A stretch of 64,000 bases of DNA from Flavobacteriales bacterium (GTDB lineage: Bacteria; Bacteroidota; Bacteroidia; Flavobacteriales; Flavobacteriaceae), in contig QOQB01000002.1 in assembly GCA_003331305.1 (NCBI GenBank), positions 111,948 to 175,947 of the forward strand, given 5' to 3'. Of this stretch, positions 1 to 7,492 are shown one piece after another. The notes under the pieces are model-generated. The model was not told the DNA's origin, made no database searches, and was given only the letters and a program-made list of their open reading frames with translations. The position numbers and the translations under genes were made by a program. Every line of letters begins with the position of its first letter. Within the stretch, counting starts at the first letter, position 1.

Positions 1-1599
1 TAGATCATCGTCATATTTTGGGTAATTCGTGACTCTATAATCATCAATTTCGGCAAGTGTTGCAGCACGACCTAAAGCTGTTTCGAGTCCGCCTAAGTGG
101 TCTACAAGCCCAATCTCTTTTGCCTCAACGCCCGACCAAACACGCCCTTGAGCGATTTCGTGCACCTCCTCTTTGGTCATGCCTCTTCCAGTAGCAACAC
201 GAGACAAAAACGTTTGATACACCTGATTGATACCCACCTTTATTTCTTCTCTAGTAGCAGTACTTAGTGGTTCAAAGGGGGTGTAAAGTATAGCACGTTT
301 ATTTGTAGCAACCTGCTCGGCATTGATGCCCCAGCGATTTGCCAAACGATTTACATTAGGTAAAACTCCCCAAACCCCTATAGACCCAGTTATGGTAGTG
401 GGTTCAGCTATAATTTCATCTGCGTTGGCGGCAATGTAATATCCACCTGAAGCGGCGACATTCCCCATAGAAACCACCACTTTTTTAGTCTTTTTTAGGT
501 GTTCAATCTCTTCCCAAATAAGCTCGGATGCGAGGGCGCTCCCACCTGGTGAATTCACACGTAGCACTACGGCTTTAATGTTTTTCTTTTTACCGATTTT
601 CTTTAGCGTTTTGATGATTTTTTCCTGCCCAATAATTTCAGCACCACCTTCGCCATAAATAATATCTCCTTGTGCGTATACTACAGCAATGCGGTTAAGG
701 CCTCTGCCTTTTTTGGTGCCAGCAACGCTCAAGTAATCTGTAAAATTTACATACTCAACATCCTCTTCATGTACACGTTCCGAAATTTTTTCTTTAAAAG
801 CACGTCGTGTTGTGGCTCCATCTGCTAATGAGGCATTGACAGCGCGCTCTGCCGTCATTCCAGCAACGGTATCTGCCAGTCGGTCGAGCTCTTTTGCTGT
901 CATGCCACGACTCTCCGAAATATCTGCCAGCATTTCATCCCAAATGTGATCCAAAAAAGACTGGATTTGTTCTCTGTTTTCAGTACTCATTTTGTCATCT
1001 AGAAAAGGTTCCACAGCACTTTTGTATTTCCCATTACGGATAACCTCCATGCTGATTCCTGATTTTTCTTGTGCAGATTTATAATAAAGTATTTCGGCAC
1101 TAAGCCCACGAAAATCTACTGCTCCTTGTGGATGGACAAAAATCGAGTCGGCAATTGAAGCCAAAAAATAATCTGATTGCCCGTAATAATCGCCGTAGGC
1201 GTAAACAAACTTCCCACTTTCTTTAAATTTAGCTAATGCGCCACGAACAGCCGAAATGTTGGATATTCCGCCAATGGCATTCATGTTTTGAATACTAATT
1301 CCCGATATGCGTTCATCATCCGCGGCTTTTGCAATAGCAGGAAGTATGACATTAAGGCCATAGGATTCGGGATCTAGTTCGAGGGCACTTGAAAACGAAA
1401 AACTTTGTGGTTCACGATCTTGAATGGGCACTTTCATATTCATGACCAACACCGTATTGTTTTCAATTTCTACGGCATCGTTATCTTCTTCAAGCAAAGC
1501 AACTGAACCGGCAATAAAAACAAATAGAAAAACAACTAAAAGCCCAATAGCTATAAAAGTACCAAGGGCTGAACTGATTAAATTTTTAAAAAAACTCAT
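1..1599 (-). CDS. sppA: Signal peptide peptidase SppA, 67 kDa type (partial, C-terminus beyond window)
   Basis: Membrane-anchored serine protease that degrades cleaved signal peptides. The ATG is at 1599 and the frame stays open to base 1, so 533 N-terminal residues are present and the stop lies outside. An N-terminal membrane anchor (about residues 9-32) is followed by two tandem SppA domains. The family's general-base lysine is in GKYKSAVEPF (about residue 192) and the serine nucleophile in NVAASGGYYI (about residue 382), the Lys/Ser pair expected of the long, E. coli-like form. A TAnnTTTG box (TATCTTTG) lies 17 bp upstream. The gene is divergent from the FolK fusion, with 59 bp between start codons. 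Confidence 0.95.
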   Translation of the reverse strand, partial: MSFFKNLISSALGTFIAIGLLVVFLFVFIAGSVALLEEDNDAVEIENNTVLVMNMKVPIQDREPQSFSFSSALELDPESYGLNVILPAIAKAADDERISGISIQNMNAIGGISNISAVRGALAKFKESGKFVYAYGDYYGQSDYFLASIADSIFVHPQGAVDFRGLSAEILYYKSAQEKSGISMEVIRNGKYKSAVEPFLDDKMSTENREQIQSFLDHIWDEMLADISESRGMTAKELDRLADTVAGMTAERAVNASLADGATTRRAFKEKISERVHEEDVEYVNFTDYLSVAGTKKGRGLNRIAVVYAQGDIIYGEGGAEIIGQEKIIKTLKKIGKKKNIKAVVLRVNSPGGSALASELIWEEIEHLKKTKKVVVSMGNVAASGGYYIAANADEIIAEPTTITGSIGVWGVLPNVNRLANRWGINAEQVATNKRAILYTPFEPLSTATREEIKVGINQVYQTFLSRVATGRGMTKEEVHEIAQGRVWSGVEAKEIGLVDHLGGLETALGRAATLAEIDDYRVTNYPKYDDDL

Positions 1600-1616
1600 A
1601 ATGTATAGGTATGTAT

Positions 1617-1624
1617 CAAAGATA
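1617..1624 (-). promoter_or_regulatory. -7 box of sppA promoter
   Basis: TATCTTTG on the minus strand matches the Bacteroidota -7 consensus TAnnTTTG and lies 17 bp before the sppA ATG. No clear -33 TTG is seen. Confidence 0.5.
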
Positions 1625-1658
1625 AGGGTTTCCCATTTCTTTTCCGCATTTTTGCGTT

Positions 1659-2795
1659 ATGGCACTTGTATATATTTCAGCGGGCAGTAATTTGGGAAAT
1701 CGTCTTGCGTTTTTACAGCAAGGTATTGATACATGTTCGCAACACATTGGGCGTGTTCAATCCATTTCTGCTGTTGTTGAAACCCCAGCGGTTGGTTTTG
1801 ACGGAAATTCATTTTTGAATGCGTGTTTTTCAGTTGAAACAGAACTTTCGGCTTTGGAAGTTATGCAGCAGCTTTTGAATGTGGAAACAAAACACGGTCG
1901 AGTACGAAACGAGTCTGTTGGGTATCAAAACAGGACATTGGATTTGGACCTGCTTTATTACGATGATATGGTGCTGAACGAAGCCATTTTGACCTTACCT
2001 CATCCGTCTATGGAGAAGCGCCGATTTGTACTGCAACCACTTGCCGAAATTGCACCAAATAAAGTGCATCCCATTTTGGAAAAAACCACGGAGTCGTTAT
2101 TGGCAGCATGCAATGATGGAACAGCACTGCAAACAACCACCCAACCTCTTTTACACCCTATCTATGCGCGCATAAAGCAACACGATTTTATTTGTGTTGA
2201 AGGAATTATTGGTAGTGGAAAAACAACACTCGCCAAAATATTGGCAGAAAAATTGGGATACAAAACTCTTGAAGAGCGATTTGCAGAGAACCCATTCTTG
2301 CCCAAGTTTTACAGAAAGCCAAAACGTTTTGCTTTTCCGCTGGAATTATCGTTTTTGGCCGATAGATTTAAACAGATAAACGAAGAAGCTGAGCAGTTGG
2401 ATTTGTTTAAATCGGGAGTGGTTTCAGATTACCATATGAGTAAGTCGTTGGTTTTTGCACAAAACACACTCAACGAAGACGAATATCCACTTTTTAAGCA
2501 ACTATTTGAATTGATGTCACGCAGTGCTAACCAACCAAGTTTATGTATTTATTTACGGCAAAGCCCCGATCGTGCCAAAGCAAATATCAAAAAACGCGGG
2601 CGCAGTTACGAACAGCAAATCGAACTGGAGTACCTTGAAAAGCTAGCAACTGGATATGATCAACATTTGCCCTATCTAAATACGTTAATGGCTGTAGCAG
2701 AAGTTGATATTTCGGATTTGGATTTTGTTCTTAATTCAAATGACCTAGACAAATTACTACATCGAGTTATTGCACAGTTGGACGCAAGTGCATAA
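1659..2795 (+). CDS. folK: Bifunctional HPPK (FolK) / deoxynucleoside kinase fusion
   Basis: Two enzymes in one 378-residue chain. Residues 1-150 are 6-hydroxymethyl-7,8-dihydropterin pyrophosphokinase (folate synthesis): N-terminal SAGSNLGNR and the signature RTLDLDLLYYDD near residue 92. Residues 172-378 are a deoxyadenosine/deoxyguanosine-type kinase (dNTP salvage): P-loop GIIGSGKTT (182-190), an ADRFKQ motif, and an Arg-rich lid (KKRGRSYE). Separate FolK proteins are about 160 residues and dNKs about 205-215, so both domains look complete. I know this fusion from other Bacteroidota. The 3' end overlaps the convergent methyltransferase by 29 bp. A CATTTTTG box ends 4 bp before the ATG, which suggests a leaderless mRNA. 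Confidence 0.9.
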   Translation: MALVYISAGSNLGNRLAFLQQGIDTCSQHIGRVQSISAVVETPAVGFDGNSFLNACFSVETELSALEVMQQLLNVETKHGRVRNESVGYQNRTLDLDLLYYDDMVLNEAILTLPHPSMEKRRFVLQPLAEIAPNKVHPILEKTTESLLAACNDGTALQTTTQPLLHPIYARIKQHDFICVEGIIGSGKTTLAKILAEKLGYKTLEERFAENPFLPKFYRKPKRFAFPLELSFLADRFKQINEEAEQLDLFKSGVVSDYHMSKSLVFAQNTLNEDEYPLFKQLFELMSRSANQPSLCIYLRQSPDRAKANIKKRGRSYEQQIELEYLEKLATGYDQHLPYLNTLMAVAEVDISDLDFVLNSNDLDKLLHRVIAQLDASA

Positions 2796-3306
2796 AAAAA
2801 TGCCACAGTACCACACCAGCAGAAGTGGCTACATTAAGTGAATGTTTTGTGCCTAACTGTGGGATTTCTAATGCGGTTTGACACACATCAATAACTTCTT
2901 GTGACACCCCTTGAACTTCGTTTCCCAATACCAATACAGCAGTTTGGTCTGGATTTGGTATGAGTTTGTTTAAAAACGTGGCTCCTTGTACTTGCTCTAC
3001 GGCATAGCAATGCGCTCCTGATTGTCGCAAATCTGCCACCGCATTTTCCGCCGAAGTTTCATAACGCCAATCTACGCTTTCTGTTGCGCCTAGAGCTGTT
3101 TTATGAATGTCTTTGTGTGGAGGGGTGGGGGTTATGCCACAAAGAACAATCTCCGAAACTCGGAATGCATCTGCCGTGCGAAAAATAGCTCCGACATTAT
3201 TTCTGCTGCGAATATTATCCAAAACCAAAATAATATTTGATTTTGGCGCAGCTTTAAATTCGGCTACGTCCATTCGGTTGAGCTCCTCCATGGTCCATTT
3301 TCGCAT
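2767..3306 (-). CDS. SpoU/TrmH-family RNA 2'-O-methyltransferase
   Basis: SAM-dependent (SPOUT-fold) methyltransferase acting on tRNA or rRNA ribose. The three SpoU motifs are present in the 179-residue product: SRNNVGAIFRTADAF (from about residue 34), LVLGNEVQGVSQEV, and HSLNVATSAGVVLWHF. The open frame runs upstream to 3492, but the start is placed at the ATG at 3306: the extra N-terminal residues are not methyltransferase-like and would overlap mutS. A good -7 box (TACATTTG) ends 4 bp before this ATG. The substrate cannot be told from sequence. Confidence 0.88.
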   Translation of the reverse strand: MRKWTMEELNRMDVAEFKAAPKSNIILVLDNIRSRNNVGAIFRTADAFRVSEIVLCGITPTPPHKDIHKTALGATESVDWRYETSAENAVADLRQSGAHCYAVEQVQGATFLNKLIPNPDQTAVLVLGNEVQGVSQEVIDVCQTALEIPQLGTKHSLNVATSAGVVLWHFFMHLRPTVQ

Positions 3307-3310
3307 GGTG

Positions 3311-3318
3311 CAAATGTA
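3311..3318 (-). promoter_or_regulatory. -7 box of the TrmH-family gene, abutting the start codon
   Basis: TACATTTG on the minus strand (TAnnTTTG) ends 4 bp before the ATG at 3306. Transcription starting about 4-7 bp after the box would begin at or beside the ATG, giving a leaderless message. Confidence 0.55.
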
Positions 3319-3369
3319 CGGATTGTGTTTGGCTAAAATTGGTAAATTAGCACGAACTAAACCCACGAT

Positions 3370-5949
3370 TTGTCCGCAAAGAAAACAGCCAAAGAAACGC
3401 CCTTGATGAAACAATACAATCAAATCAAGGTAAAATACCCTGATGCTATATTGTTGTTTCGTGTGGGGGATTTTTACGAGACTTTTGGGCAAGATGCAGT
3501 AAAGGCGGCACGTATTTTAGGAATTTTACTCACCAAGCGCGGGGCAGGAAGTACTAGTGAGACTGAATTAGCAGGATTTCCGCATCATTCTTTACATACC
3601 TATTTACCCAAATTGGTGCGAGCTGGACAGCGCGTCGCTATTTGTGATCAATTGGAAGATCCCAAACTGACCAAAAAAATTGTAAAACGCGGGGTTACAG
3701 AACTGGTGACACCTGGTGTTACCCTTACCGACGGAGTTTTAGATGAAAAAAGCAATAATTTTTTAGGCGCTTTATATATGCATCAAAACACTATTGGCTT
3801 TGCCTATTTGGATATTTCCACAGGTGAGTTTCAATGGGCAGAAGGCAGCACTTCCGAGATTAGTACTCTTTTACAGCAACTAGAAGTAAAAGAATTGTTG
3901 ATTCCCAAGCCACAACGCAAAACAATTGCAGCAGTTTTGGGAGACAATCTACCCTATTTTTTGTTGGAAGATTGGGTATTTCAAGCAGAGTATGCTTCAG
4001 AAAAACTCATGCAGCATTTTGGCATTAAAACGCTTAAAGGCTTTGGATTTGACGGTGCTGAATTTGGAATGATTGCCGCAGGAGTTGTCTTACACTATCT
4101 GTTAGAAACAGAACACGCCAAACTGGGGCATTTGGCCCAACTAAAACGCCACAATCCACAACAACAGGTTTGGATGGATCGGTTTACGGTTCGGAATTTA
4201 GAACTTATTTCCCCAAATGCACCAGAAGCGATTACACTTTTGGATGTGATAGATCATACCGCTACAGCCATGGGTGGTAGACTGCTCCGAAGGTGGATTA
4301 CTGCACCGCTAACAGAAATTGAACGCATTAATCAACGGTTAGATAGTGTGAATTATTTCACATTAAACCCTAGGATGCATGAGCAAGTAGGAGCGAGTTT
4401 AAAGCAAATGAATGATGTGGAGCGGTTGGTAGCAAAAATTGCTACAGGACGCATTAATCCCAAAGAAGTAAATGCGTTAAAGACTGCCCTTGCACAAACA
4501 ACCAAACTCACCACATTACTTGCTGACGCTGCAGCTGTAGCGCCTCTTTTGGCACGTATAGAAAACAGCACGGAAGTACAAGAGCACATTACACGTTGGT
4601 TGTCAGCAGAAGCGCCAACGCAGTTGGGCAAAGGGATTACAATTGCTAAGGGTATTTCAGCAGAGCTGGATGAGTTGCGGACTCTTGCACAAGGAGGGCG
4701 CGATACCTTGGACGCCATGCTGGAACGCGAAACGGAACGCACGGGTATACCTTCTTTAAAAATTGCATTTAATAATGTGTTTGGGTATTACATTGAAGTA
4801 CGGAACTTACACAAAGACAAAGTCCCTGAGGAGTGGGTCCGCAAACAAACCTTAGTTAACGCAGAGCGTTATATTACAGATGAGCTGAAGTCTTATGAAA
4901 CTAAAATTTTAGGTGCTGAGGAACGCATTGCTGTATTGGAACTTCAGTTGTTTCAAGAATTAATCCAACATCTATTTCCTTACATTCAGTCATTGCAAAC
5001 TACAGCAAAATGTGTGGCGCAATTGGACGTGCTTAGCGGATTTGCGTTATTGGCAATCAAACAAAAATATTGCCGTCCTGAGTTTGTGACTAATGCTTCG
5101 CTGGAGATCATTCAAGGAAGGCATCCTGTAATTGAGCAGCAACTCCCTCATGAAAGCCCATATATTCCAAATGACGTGTATTTGGACAATGACGAGCAGC
5201 AAATCATCATGATTACTGGCCCCAATATGTCGGGCAAGTCTGCCATTTTACGTCAAACAGCATTGATTGTATTGTTGGCACAAATGGGAAGTTATGTACC
5301 CGCAGCAGAAGTTCGATTAGGAATTGTAGATAAGCTTTTTACTAGAGTAGGCGCAAGCGATAATATATCTAAGGGAGAGTCAACCTTTATGGTAGAAATG
5401 CATGAAACGGCTGCGATTATGAACAACATATCAGCGCGCAGTTTGATATTGTTGGATGAAATTGGACGTGGTACCAGCACCTATGATGGTATTTCTATTG
5501 CATGGGCGTTGGCGGAGTATGTACATGAACATCCCATAAAGCCAAAAACATTATTTGCCACACATTACCACGAACTAAATGCCATGTCTGAACAGTTTAG
5601 TCGTATTAAAAACTACAATGTTTCAGTTCAAGAGGTAGCTGATGATGTCTTGTTTTTACGCAAACTCGTATCGGGTGGCAGTGCGCACAGCTTTGGGATT
5701 CATGTGGCAAAAATGGCAGGAATGCCCAAGTGGATTTTGGAACGTTCCAAACAAATGCTACAACAACTAGAAGCCACACGCCACGCCACAGAGACTGCCG
5801 AAAAGCCCATGCAATTGAGTATGTTTCAGTTAGATGACCCGTTGCTTGAAGATGTGCGTAAACAAATAGTGGCGCTCAACATTGACGAACTGACACCGTT
5901 AGAGGCGCTTATGCAGCTTAATGAATTAAAACGAAAACTCGAAAAATAG
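3370..5949 (+). CDS. mutS: DNA mismatch repair protein MutS
   Basis: Mismatch-recognition ATPase of methyl-independent mismatch repair, 859 residues (usual length). The mismatch-binding Phe-x-Glu motif is in VGDFYETFG (about residues 32-40), followed by connector, lever and clamp domains, then the ABC ATPase: Walker A GPNMSGKS, Walker B LILLDEIGRGTSTYDG. The start given is TTG at 3370. Flavobacterial MutS proteins typically carry the Lys/Thr-rich lead-in ending ETPLMKQYN, which only this TTG supplies. The alternative is the ATG at 3406, which removes 12 residues. The gene is divergent from the TrmH-family gene and followed by two tRNA genes. Confidence 0.95.
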   Translation: MSAKKTAKETPLMKQYNQIKVKYPDAILLFRVGDFYETFGQDAVKAARILGILLTKRGAGSTSETELAGFPHHSLHTYLPKLVRAGQRVAICDQLEDPKLTKKIVKRGVTELVTPGVTLTDGVLDEKSNNFLGALYMHQNTIGFAYLDISTGEFQWAEGSTSEISTLLQQLEVKELLIPKPQRKTIAAVLGDNLPYFLLEDWVFQAEYASEKLMQHFGIKTLKGFGFDGAEFGMIAAGVVLHYLLETEHAKLGHLAQLKRHNPQQQVWMDRFTVRNLELISPNAPEAITLLDVIDHTATAMGGRLLRRWITAPLTEIERINQRLDSVNYFTLNPRMHEQVGASLKQMNDVERLVAKIATGRINPKEVNALKTALAQTTKLTTLLADAAAVAPLLARIENSTEVQEHITRWLSAEAPTQLGKGITIAKGISAELDELRTLAQGGRDTLDAMLERETERTGIPSLKIAFNNVFGYYIEVRNLHKDKVPEEWVRKQTLVNAERYITDELKSYETKILGAEERIAVLELQLFQELIQHLFPYIQSLQTTAKCVAQLDVLSGFALLAIKQKYCRPEFVTNASLEIIQGRHPVIEQQLPHESPYIPNDVYLDNDEQQIIMITGPNMSGKSAILRQTALIVLLAQMGSYVPAAEVRLGIVDKLFTRVGASDNISKGESTFMVEMHETAAIMNNISARSLILLDEIGRGTSTYDGISIAWALAEYVHEHPIKPKTLFATHYHELNAMSEQFSRIKNYNVSVQEVADDVLFLRKLVSGGSAHSFGIHVAKMAGMPKWILERSKQMLQQLEATRHATETAEKPMQLSMFQLDDPLLEDVRKQIVALNIDELTPLEALMQLNELKRKLEK

Positions 5950-5951
5950 TA

Positions 5952-5983
5952 TTGCGCAAGAAACATAGATTTTCATACATTTG
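5952..5983 (+). promoter_or_regulatory. Promoter of the tRNA-Gly/tRNA-Leu unit
   Basis: TTG (5952-5954), a 21-bp spacer, then TACATTTG (5976-5983): a near-perfect Bacteroidota primary sigma promoter. It ends 10 bp before the mature tRNA-Gly. Confidence 0.8.
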
Positions 5984-5993
5984 CGTTCCAAAT

Positions 5994-6065
5994 GCGAAAG
6001 TAGCTCAGGGGTAGAGCATCACCTTGCCAAGGTGAGGGTCGCGGGTTCAAATCCCGTCTTTCGCT
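5994..6065 (+). tRNA. tRNA-Gly (GCC)
   Basis: A 72-nt cloverleaf: 7-bp acceptor stem GCGAAAG/CTTTCGC, anticodon stem TCACC/GGTGA with loop TTGCCAA (anticodon GCC), and T-arm GCGGG-TTCAAAT-CCCGT. Discriminator T; the CCA is not encoded. Confidence 0.97.
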
Positions 6066-6078
6066 CTTTTTAGTCCAA

Positions 6079-6164
6079 GCTGAAGTGGTGGAATTGGTAG
6101 ACACGTTGGACTTAAAATCCAATGAGCAGTAATGTTCGTGCGGGTTCAAGTCCCGCCTTCAGTA
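6079..6164 (+). tRNA. tRNA-Leu (TAA)
   Basis: An 86-nt class II tRNA with a long variable arm. Acceptor GCTGAAG/CTTCAGT includes a terminal G-U pair. Anticodon stem TTGGA/TCCAA with loop CTTAAAA gives anticodon TAA. T-arm GCGGG-TTCAAGT-CCCGC. Discriminator A; no encoded CCA. It sits 13 bp after tRNA-Gly and probably shares its transcript. Confidence 0.97.
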
Positions 6165-6167
6165 CAA

Positions 6168-6196
6168 AAGCCCGCACCTGCCTGTGGGCTTTTTTT
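6168..6196 (+). terminator. Rho-independent terminator of the tRNA unit
   Basis: Stem AGCCC(G)CAC / GTGGGCT with one bulged G and a CTGCCT loop, followed by six T. It begins a few bases after tRNA-Leu. Confidence 0.85.
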
Positions 6197-6307
6197 CTAA
6201 ACGCTAAATTCCAATTGAAAGGTATAGTTTATGCGTAGTTGCGAGGGCTAACACCTAAACTGCCTGGTCTTATTAAAACCAATGGCTAGCATAACTAGCA
6301 AAAAGTA

Positions 6308-7219
6308 TTATTGGTTCAATTTATCTTTAAAAAACCCAACCAATGAATTATATTTTTTTTTAGCACGAGGGTATCTTAAATGAGCTTCGATATTTAGACT
6401 GTCCATTTTTTCTTTAAGTGCAATACCAAAATCCACATGATGAACGATCCAACCTCTAATTTTATTTACATTGTTGGGCACGGGAGCATTTGGTCTCATT
6501 CCATATTGCATAAAAATAGGGGGGTCATCTTTAGAAATTAATACCAATGCAGAAATACTTTTTGCTACTTCATTGGCTTTCTTAACGGATTTTGCACCAT
6601 AGTTTTGACGAATACTTTTTCTAAAACTCACCACTTCTTCAGGCGCATATTTTGCTATATGTCTACGCCAAAAATCAGATTCCATAGTAGTTTGCCCTCC
6701 TTTTGTAGCCACACAAGTTACCCGAGTCGACTCTCTTTCAATAGGGCTCTTGCTATTAACATTAGCCATTTCATCACTAAAAGCAAGCCACATAGATATT
6801 TGGGCACCTGCTGAGCCTCCCCATACACCAATCTTGTCTTTATTTATACCCCATGATTCTGCTTGAGAACGAATAAATTGCAGGGCTTTTTTTGCATCGT
6901 TGTGTGCTCCTGGCAGTGGAACAATTGTTTTGTATCGGTAATTGATAGAAGCCACCGAAATGCCAGCTGCTAATAATTGTGTTAGCTCATTTCCATTGAT
7001 TTTTTCTTTACTGCCTGCACTAAAACCGCCTCCGTGGATGTATATGGCCAAAGGAGTTTGTTTGTTTTTGTCTGCAAACCAAATATCCAATACATTTCGC
7101 TCATGCTCGCCATAGGTAACATTTGGTAAATCTGGTTTTGGCTTATTGGTTTGAGCATAAGAAAAAGTAGATACATTAAATACAAGTATAATTGTTATAA
7201 AGGTTTTGAGCGTTTTCAT
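6308..7219 (-). CDS. Secreted alpha/beta-hydrolase (BD-FAE/esterase-lipase type)
   Basis: 303 residues with a Sec signal peptide (MKTLKTFITI...SYAQ, cleavage near residue 23). The HGGGFSAGS oxyanion motif and nucleophile elbow GVWGGSAGA mark the Abhydrolase_3/BD-FAE group, whose members remove acetyl, feruloyl or similar esters from plant and algal polysaccharides. Later candidates for the acid and base are SKDDPP and VHHVDFG. It is divergent from the GH50-like gene (273 bp apart), suggesting joint action on an esterified glycan. It resembles the second secreted esterase at 62785 in architecture. Substrate unknown. Confidence 0.8.
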   Translation of the reverse strand: MKTLKTFITIILVFNVSTFSYAQTNKPKPDLPNVTYGEHERNVLDIWFADKNKQTPLAIYIHGGGFSAGSKEKINGNELTQLLAAGISVASINYRYKTIVPLPGAHNDAKKALQFIRSQAESWGINKDKIGVWGGSAGAQISMWLAFSDEMANVNSKSPIERESTRVTCVATKGGQTTMESDFWRRHIAKYAPEEVVSFRKSIRQNYGAKSVKKANEVAKSISALVLISKDDPPIFMQYGMRPNAPVPNNVNKIRGWIVHHVDFGIALKEKMDSLNIEAHLRYPRAKKKYNSLVGFFKDKLNQ

Positions 7220-7492
7220 TTATTAAACATAATAATAAAATTTAAGATGAATTAAATTTTATTTTTTTAAATGGGGTAATGCCCTGCTACACAGAGTGAG
7301 GTTCGGGATTTTGAATATCGAGTTTACTCTTATATTCAAATAGTCACTGAGAACCTTGCTAAATTTTCTTAAATTTAATTAAGAAAAAGGTCGATAATTG
7401 GACTACGTTGTGTACCGAACGGGATAAATCTTCTTTTTTAGATTTACCCCTTTTTTTAATAAATACCTTAAATTGGGTTAAGAAAAATTTAG
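7220..7492. promoter_or_regulatory. Divergent control region between esterase and GH50-like gene
   Basis: 273 bp separating two divergent starts. I see no well-placed TAnnTTTG box. The only strong structure is the hairpin at 7421-7457. A 25-codon frame without stops (7279-7356) reads as protein-like sequence but has no start codon and matches nothing I recognise. Confidence 0.4.
7421..7457 (+). terminator. Terminator-like hairpin upstream of the GH50-like gene
   Basis: GGGATAAATCT pairs with AGATTTACCCC (one mismatch) and is followed by seven T, the layout of an intrinsic terminator reading toward the GH50-like gene, whose ATG is 36 bp further on. It is either a leader attenuator or the terminator of a gene that has been lost. 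Confidence 0.5.

Noticed and set aside
7279..7356. Relic of a coding sequence in the divergent region
   Set aside because: Only 25 codons, no start codon and no recognisable family; chance is as likely.
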